DNA from: JAZOTK01 sp045534775 | GTDB lineage: Bacteria > Bacillota > Clostridia > RUG12999 | Direction of reading: 5' to 3' | Assembly (NCBI GenBank): GCA_045534775.1 | Contig: JAZSKI010000081.1 | Coordinates: 1 to 18,354, forward strand | DNA: 18,354 nucleotides | Shown: piece after piece, positions 14,170 to 18,354 of the stretch | Position numbering within the stretch: the stretch's first letter is position 1 | Layout: each line of letters begins with the position of its first letter | Program-made: the position numbers and the translations under genes | Notes under the pieces: generated by a model | Told to the model about the DNA's origin: nothing | The model's database searches: none | Seen by the model: the letters and a program-made list of their open reading frames with translations, nothing else

Positions 14170-14874
14170 ATGATACCAAAGTATAAAAGAATTTTGCTCA
14201 AGCTCAGCGGCGAAGCCCTTGCCGGTAACCAGGGCTTCGGTTTGAATGAAGCTGTGCTCAGCGGAATTTCCGAGGTGATAAAAAAATGTGTTGATATGGG
14301 CGTAGAAATCGCCATAGTAGTGGGCGGCGGTAACTTCTGGCGTGGCAGAAGCGGTGTTAATATGGATAGAACCCGTGCCGACCACATGGGTATGCTCGCA
14401 ACAGTAATTAACGCCCTTGCCATTCAGGATGCCCTCGAACGCTGTGATGTTCCCACCCGTGTGCAGACGGCTATCGAAATGCGTCAGATTGCTGAGCCTT
14501 ACATCAGAGGCAAGGCTGTACGCCATCTGGAAAAAGGCAGAGTTGTTGTTTTCGGTTGCGGAACGGGTAATCCTTTCTTCTCTACCGATACTACAGCCGC
14601 ACTCCGTGCCGCTGAAATTGATGCCGATATAATCCTTCTTGCCAAGAAGGTTGACGGTGTTTACGACAGCGACCCCAATATTAATAAAGATGCCGTTAAG
14701 TTTGATAAGCTCTCATATATTGACGTTTTAAACCGTGGTCTCGGCGTTATGGATTCCACCGCTACCAGCCTTTGTATGGATAACAGCATTCCCATCCGTG
14801 TATTCGGTCTTGACGACCCGGCAAATGTAATAAAAGCCGTTATGGGCGAAGAAATCGGTACTATAGTAGAATAA
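14170..14874 (+). CDS. pyrH: UMP kinase
   Basis: Hexameric bacterial UMP kinase of the amino-acid-kinase fold; phosphorylates UMP to UDP for nucleotide and UDP-sugar supply. The 234 residues show RILLKLSGEALAG (7-19), the ATP loop; VVGGGNFWRG (50-59); DRTRADHMGMLATVINALA (67-84); and FGCGTGNPFFSTDTTAALRA (128-147). AKKVDGVYDSDP is the nucleotide-specific segment of the family. ATG 14170 has GAAAGGATGG 6 nt upstream; the in-frame ATG at 14161 lies inside that site. It leads the pyrH-frr-uppS-cdsA-dxr-rseP unit, 20 nt before frr. Confidence 0.96.
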   Translation: MIPKYKRILLKLSGEALAGNQGFGLNEAVLSGISEVIKKCVDMGVEIAIVVGGGNFWRGRSGVNMDRTRADHMGMLATVINALAIQDALERCDVPTRVQTAIEMRQIAEPYIRGKAVRHLEKGRVVVFGCGTGNPFFSTDTTAALRAAEIDADIILLAKKVDGVYDSDPNINKDAVKFDKLSYIDVLNRGLGVMDSTATSLCMDNSIPIRVFGLDDPANVIKAVMGEEIGTIVE

Positions 14875-14894
14875 ATTTCAGGAGGATAATTATT

Positions 14895-15449
14895 ATGAAA
14901 GAACAATATGCACAGTTTAATTCTAAAATGGAAAAATCCTTAAACTCTCTCGCCGGTGATTTTGCCGCTGTACGTGCAGGTCGTGCAAATCCCGCAGTTT
15001 TAGACAGTATCAAGGTTGATTATTACGGAAGTCCCACACCTATTCCCCAGCTTGCTACAGTTTCCGTTCCCGAAGCACATACCATAGTTATTCAGCCTTG
15101 GGATGCTTCTGTTTTAAAGGAAGTTGAAAAAGCCATCAATATGTCAGATTTGGGTATTAACCCCAACAACGACGGTAAATCCATCCGCCTTTCTTTCCCT
15201 CCTCTTACAGAGGAACGCAGAAAAGAGCTGGTAAAGGATATTCATAAGCTGGCAGAGCAGGGCAAGGTTGCTATCCGCAACATCAGACGTGATGCTGTTG
15301 ACCATTTTAAAAATTTAAAGAAGAATAACGAAATTACCGAGGATGACCTTAAGGGTGCCGAAAAGGATATTCAGGATATGACAGATAAGTTCATTAAAAA
15401 TATCGACAAAATGCTTGCCGATAAAGAAAAAGAGCTTATGGCTATCTAA
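14895..15449 (+). CDS. frr: ribosome recycling factor
   Basis: Splits post-termination ribosomes together with EF-G. The 184-residue protein has the expected two-domain pattern: FAAVRAGRANPAVLDSIKVD near the hinge; YYGSPTPIPQLATVSVPE; VIQPWDASVLKEVEKAI; and the helical arm SFPPLTEERRKELVKDIHKL, with KVAIRNIRRDAVDHFK completing the bundle. AGGAGGATA precedes the ATG. It overlaps nothing and is followed after 10 nt by uppS, the usual order in Firmicutes. Confidence 0.97.
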   Translation: MKEQYAQFNSKMEKSLNSLAGDFAAVRAGRANPAVLDSIKVDYYGSPTPIPQLATVSVPEAHTIVIQPWDASVLKEVEKAINMSDLGINPNNDGKSIRLSFPPLTEERRKELVKDIHKLAEQGKVAIRNIRRDAVDHFKNLKKNNEITEDDLKGAEKDIQDMTDKFIKNIDKMLADKEKELMAI

Positions 15450-15459
15450 TCGGTAAACT

Positions 15460-16236
15460 ATGATGAATTTAAGCTTTTTAAAGAAAATACATTCAAAGCT
15501 TCGTCAGGCTGCCATTGATGACGTAGAAATTGATATGTCACGTCTTCCTGCCCATATCGCCATCATAATGGACGGTAACGGCAGATGGGCAAAATCCAAA
15601 GGTCTTGACCGCCGTGCAGGTCATGCTGCAGGTGCTGAAACCTTGCACGAAATCGCTGATTTTTGCAGTGATTTAGGCATCAAGGTGTTGACTGCATACG
15701 CTTTCTCCACCGAAAACTGGAAAAGACCAAAGGAAGAGGTTGACGCTCTTATGGATTTACTTTACAGCTATCTTTGCGATGCAGATAAAAAGCTTGCAGG
15801 CAGAGATAATGTAGTCCGTGTTATCGGCAACCGCGCCCCCCTTCGCAAGGATATACAGGAAAAAATGGCAGAGGTCGAGGAAATGACCAAAAATAACACC
15901 GGTATGGTTTTAAATTTAGCTGTAAACTATGGCGGTCGTGAAGAAATCACCTTTGCTGCTCGAAGTATTGCTGAAGAAATCGAAAGCGGCGTACTCCACG
16001 CCGCCGATATTGACGAAAAGCTTATAGCCGGCAGATTATATACGGGCGGTCTCCCCGACCCGGATATTATAATCCGTCCCAGCGGTGAGTTTCGGCTCAG
16101 TAACTTTTTGATGTGGCAGGCAGCTTACAGCGAATTTTGGTTTGATAACCTTTGTTGGCCTGATTTTACGCCAAAGGATATGAAACGAGTTATATATGAT
16201 TATCAGCAACGCAACAGGCGTTTTGGCGGTCTGTAG
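15460..16236 (+). CDS. uppS: isoprenyl transferase (undecaprenyl diphosphate synthase)
   Basis: Cis-prenyltransferase making the C55 lipid carrier for peptidoglycan and wall polymers. The 258 residues carry IMDGNGRWAK with catalytic Asp38; RAGHAAGAETL; AYAFSTENWKRP (79-90); LNLAVNYGGREEI; and the substrate motif RPSGEFRLSNFLMWQ (206-220), with Pro where most family members have Thr. The C-terminal YSEFWFDNLCWPDF block is normal. Two adjacent ATGs (15460, 15463) are possible starts, and neither has a good ribosome binding site, so coupling to frr 10 nt upstream is likely. Confidence 0.95.
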   Translation: MMNLSFLKKIHSKLRQAAIDDVEIDMSRLPAHIAIIMDGNGRWAKSKGLDRRAGHAAGAETLHEIADFCSDLGIKVLTAYAFSTENWKRPKEEVDALMDLLYSYLCDADKKLAGRDNVVRVIGNRAPLRKDIQEKMAEVEEMTKNNTGMVLNLAVNYGGREEITFAARSIAEEIESGVLHAADIDEKLIAGRLYTGGLPDPDIIIRPSGEFRLSNFLMWQAAYSEFWFDNLCWPDFTPKDMKRVIYDYQQRNRRFGGL

Positions 16237-16266
16237 GTTAGTGAAAAAGAAAGGCAATGTGGTAGT

Positions 16267-17091
16267 ATGGTAAAAAGAATTATCAGCGGACTTTCAGCAG
16301 TTGCAATTCTGCTTTTTGTTCTGTATCTTATTGACGGTGTAGGATTACCCCTCACCAACTATGTTCTGGGTTTTCTGATGCTGATTGGACTGTATGAAAT
16401 CTATAAGCCTTTCGGTTTTATTAAACGTATGCCCCTTGCTTTGGTGGGCTTTGCCCTGGGACTGACGCTTATTTTCGGGAACTTGAATAACGCAGGATTT
16501 GTAATATCTATTATTTGTATATATATGCTGCTTATGTTCGTACTTGCGGTGTGTTATCATAAAACCATTAAGTTTTCCGATATTTGTATACTGCTTTTCA
16601 CCACCCTTTATGTAAGCCTCGGCATCGCTCATCTGCGGCTTTTGAAAGAGATGAGCTTTGGTACCGTTATGCTGGTTCTTGTTTGTATATCGGCATTTTT
16701 TACGGATACGGGTGCATTTTTCACAGGCTGTTTTATGGGAAAGCATAAGCTGCTTCCCGAGATAAGTCCCAAAAAAACGGTGGAAGGCGCTGTCGGCGGT
16801 ACTGTTACTGCGGCGGTTGGTGCTGTTATATTTTATTTTGTAATACCTCTGATTTTCAAAGGTATAGAAATAAATTTAGCAAATACCGTAATTATAACCG
16901 TCATCGGTTCTCTGGCAGGTCAGATAGGCGACCTTTCGGCATCTATGATAAAACGCGAGCTGGGAATAAAGGATTACGGTGAAATAATGCCCGGCCACGG
17001 CGGTATTTTAGACCGACTTGACAGCTTACTTTTCGTGGCACCGGTTGTATTTTATTTAAGCAAGCTGTTTCCCGTTTATTTTGTGATATAG
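16267..17091 (+). CDS. cdsA: phosphatidate cytidylyltransferase
   Basis: Membrane enzyme making CDP-diacylglycerol from phosphatidate and CTP for phospholipid synthesis. The 274 residues contain about seven or eight hydrophobic segments (for example near 3-23, 32-45, 57-71, 77-96, 132-147, 175-197 and 205-219) and the full family signature SMIKRELGIKDYGEIMPGHG, continuing to GILDRLD (residues 226-252), with the acidic and basic metal- and substrate-binding residues. GAAAGG lies about 12 nt before the ATG, a long spacing, so the start is less certain than the reading frame. It follows uppS by 30 nt. Confidence 0.94.
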   Translation: MVKRIISGLSAVAILLFVLYLIDGVGLPLTNYVLGFLMLIGLYEIYKPFGFIKRMPLALVGFALGLTLIFGNLNNAGFVISIICIYMLLMFVLAVCYHKTIKFSDICILLFTTLYVSLGIAHLRLLKEMSFGTVMLVLVCISAFFTDTGAFFTGCFMGKHKLLPEISPKKTVEGAVGGTVTAAVGAVIFYFVIPLIFKGIEINLANTVIITVIGSLAGQIGDLSASMIKRELGIKDYGEIMPGHGGILDRLDSLLFVAPVVFYLSKLFPVYFVI

Positions 17092-17097
17092 TTATTT

Positions 17098-17119
17098 TGC
17101 GGTGCTTTCTCGCACCGCA
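17098..17119 (+). terminator. hairpin between cdsA and dxr
   Basis: TGCGGTGC and GCACCGCA, eight pairs with loop TTTCTC, followed by TAATTTTTAA. It is stable, but the T-run is short and interrupted, so partial termination or 3'-end protection is more likely than a full stop. Confidence 0.55.
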
Positions 17120-17143
17120 TAATTTTTAATCGGAGGTAATAGA

Positions 17144-18280
17144 ATGAAAAATATATCCATTCTCGGCAGTACAGGTTCAATAGGAACTCAAGCCTTAGAG
17201 GTTGCAGAGCTTCACGATGATATTAAAATTTCCGCACTTTGTGCCAATAGGAACACCTCTTTAATCGAACAGCAAATTCGCAGATTTAAACCCAAATACG
17301 CCGCTATGATGGACGAAAAGGCGGCAAAAGACCTGAAGGTCTCCGTCAGCGATACCGATACAAAGGTTCTCAGCGGAATTGAAGGCTTTAATTTCTGTGC
17401 CACCCTACCCGAAGCCGATATGGTGTTGACAGCAGTTGTGGGTGTTTGCGGGCTTATACCTACTCTTGAGGCTATCCGTGCCAGAAAAACCATAGCTCTC
17501 GCCAATAAAGAGACCTTAGTCGCAGGCGGCAGTATCGTAATGCCACTTGCAAAGGAATACGGCGTGGATATTTTACCTGTCGATAGTGAACATTCGGCAA
17601 TATTTCAGTCCCTTCAGGGACATCCAAATAAAATAAAAAAAATTCTGCTTACCGCATCGGGCGGTCCTTTCTTCGGTAAAAGGCGTGATGAAATCTATAA
17701 TATGACACCAAAAGAGGCGTTAAAGCATCCCAATTGGAGTATGGGTGCGAAAATCACCGTAGACAGTGCAAGTATGATGAATAAAGGTCTTGAGGTCATA
17801 GAAGCTAAATGGCTCTTTGACGTAACTCCTGATGATATAGAAGTCCTCGTCCACAGACAAAGTATAGTACATTCTATGGTACAGTTTGAAGATAACAGCG
17901 TTATTGCACAGTTGTCAACCCCCGACATGAGACTTCCTATTTCCTATGCCTTCACCTATCCCGAAAGGCATTACTGTAAGACCCAAAGCCCTGATTTTTT
18001 TGAAATCTCAAGGCTTACCTTTGAAAAACCCGATTTCGATACCTTTGAATGTCTCTCCCTGGCTTTTGATGCCATAAATCGGGGCGGAAACCTGCCCTGT
18101 GCCTTAAATGCGGCAAACGAAGTGGCAGTCGCCCTTTTCCTTGAAAATAAAATTCGGTTTGGTGAAATTAGTGTACTTATAAAAGAAGTAATCTCAGCGT
18201 ATAATGTTATTGACAATCCTTCTCTTGAGGATTTATTGGAAACTGATAGCTTTATCAGAGAGAAAATGAAAGGAAGATAA
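17144..18280 (+). CDS. dxr: 1-deoxy-D-xylulose 5-phosphate reductoisomerase
   Basis: Second enzyme of the MEP isoprenoid pathway: converts DXP to MEP with NADPH and a divalent metal. It feeds the isoprenyl diphosphates used by UppS. The 378 residues show the NADPH loop GSTGSIG at 8-14; ALANKETLVAGG (118-129); metal ligands Asp147 and Glu149 in PVDSEHSAIFQ; SGGPFF; and SMMNKGLEVIEA with Asn213, Lys214 and Glu217. The C-terminal helical domain with GNLPCALNAANEVA is present. CGGAGGT precedes the ATG. rseP starts 1 nt after the stop codon, an arrangement common in Firmicutes. Confidence 0.96.
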   Translation: MKNISILGSTGSIGTQALEVAELHDDIKISALCANRNTSLIEQQIRRFKPKYAAMMDEKAAKDLKVSVSDTDTKVLSGIEGFNFCATLPEADMVLTAVVGVCGLIPTLEAIRARKTIALANKETLVAGGSIVMPLAKEYGVDILPVDSEHSAIFQSLQGHPNKIKKILLTASGGPFFGKRRDEIYNMTPKEALKHPNWSMGAKITVDSASMMNKGLEVIEAKWLFDVTPDDIEVLVHRQSIVHSMVQFEDNSVIAQLSTPDMRLPISYAFTYPERHYCKTQSPDFFEISRLTFEKPDFDTFECLSLAFDAINRGGNLPCALNAANEVAVALFLENKIRFGEISVLIKEVISAYNVIDNPSLEDLLETDSFIREKMKGR

Positions 18281-18281
18281 A

Positions 18282-18354
18282 ATGAACGCATTACTTACTA
18301 TCGCACTTACAATTATTATTTTTATGTTTATAATTATGGTCCATGAATTTGGTC
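18282..18354 (+). CDS. rseP: site-2 zinc metalloprotease RseP, partial
   Basis: Only the first 24 residues are in the window. They form a first membrane segment (NALLTIALTIIIFMFIIMV) directly followed by HEFG, which matches the start of the HEFGH zinc motif of site-2 intramembrane proteases. Position right after dxr supports RseP/RasP, which cleaves anti-sigma factors and leftover signal peptides in the membrane. AGGAAG at the dxr 3' end is the ribosome binding site. The remaining domains (PDZ, C-terminal NxxPxxxLDG) cannot be seen. Confidence 0.85.
   Translation, partial: MNALLTIALTIIIFMFIIMVHEFG

Noticed and set aside
1..18354. CRISPR arrays, tRNA or rRNA genes, insertion sequences, prophage genes
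   Set aside because: No direct-repeat arrays, cloverleaf patterns, terminal inverted repeats with a transposase, or phage-type genes were seen on either strand.

Overview
The window looks like a chromosomal segment of a low- to mid-GC Clostridia-class Firmicute, probably an uncultured anaerobe. The evidence is the conserved block rpsB-tsf-pyrH-frr-uppS-cdsA-dxr-rseP, a lysine (L-box) riboswitch on a lysine/diaminopimelate operon, a SpoIID/LytB-family protein, an SLH-domain surface protein, strong purine-rich ribosome binding sites and near-consensus sigma-A promoters. No mobile element, CRISPR array, tRNA or rRNA was seen. Codon and base use look even throughout by eye; no composition was computed.

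Layout. Positions 1-3521 run on the minus strand. They hold a SpoIID/LytB protein and, 18 nt downstream of it, a large STAND-type NTPase with helical (TPR-like) C-terminal repeats that runs off the left edge. Everything right of 3600 is on the plus strand. A perfect-consensus promoter and lysine riboswitch lead into asd-dapA-dapB plus a free-standing double-ACT protein that resembles the regulatory tail of aspartokinase; an intrinsic terminator closes this operon near 7170. Next is tyrS with its own promoter and no T-box. Its last codons overlap the start of an SLH-domain surface protein, and a ThiF/TcdA-like tRNA-modification enzyme follows. rpsU-yqeY form a short unit with its own promoter and terminator. 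A small (p)ppGpp synthetase follows. A structured leader then precedes rpsB-tsf, with a terminator after tsf, and the window ends in pyrH-frr-uppS-cdsA-dxr-rseP, cut at the right edge.

How it works together. The left operon makes dihydrodipicolinate-pathway intermediates for lysine and peptidoglycan under lysine control. The right block joins translation (S2, EF-Ts, RRF), UMP phosphorylation and envelope lipid carriers (undecaprenyl-PP, CDP-diacylglycerol, MEP isoprenoids). Most genes are housekeeping. The parts that deserve attention are the STAND NTPase coupled to a SpoIID/LytB gene, the detached aspartokinase-like ACT subunit, the tyrS/SLH overlap and the structured RNA elements around rpsB.
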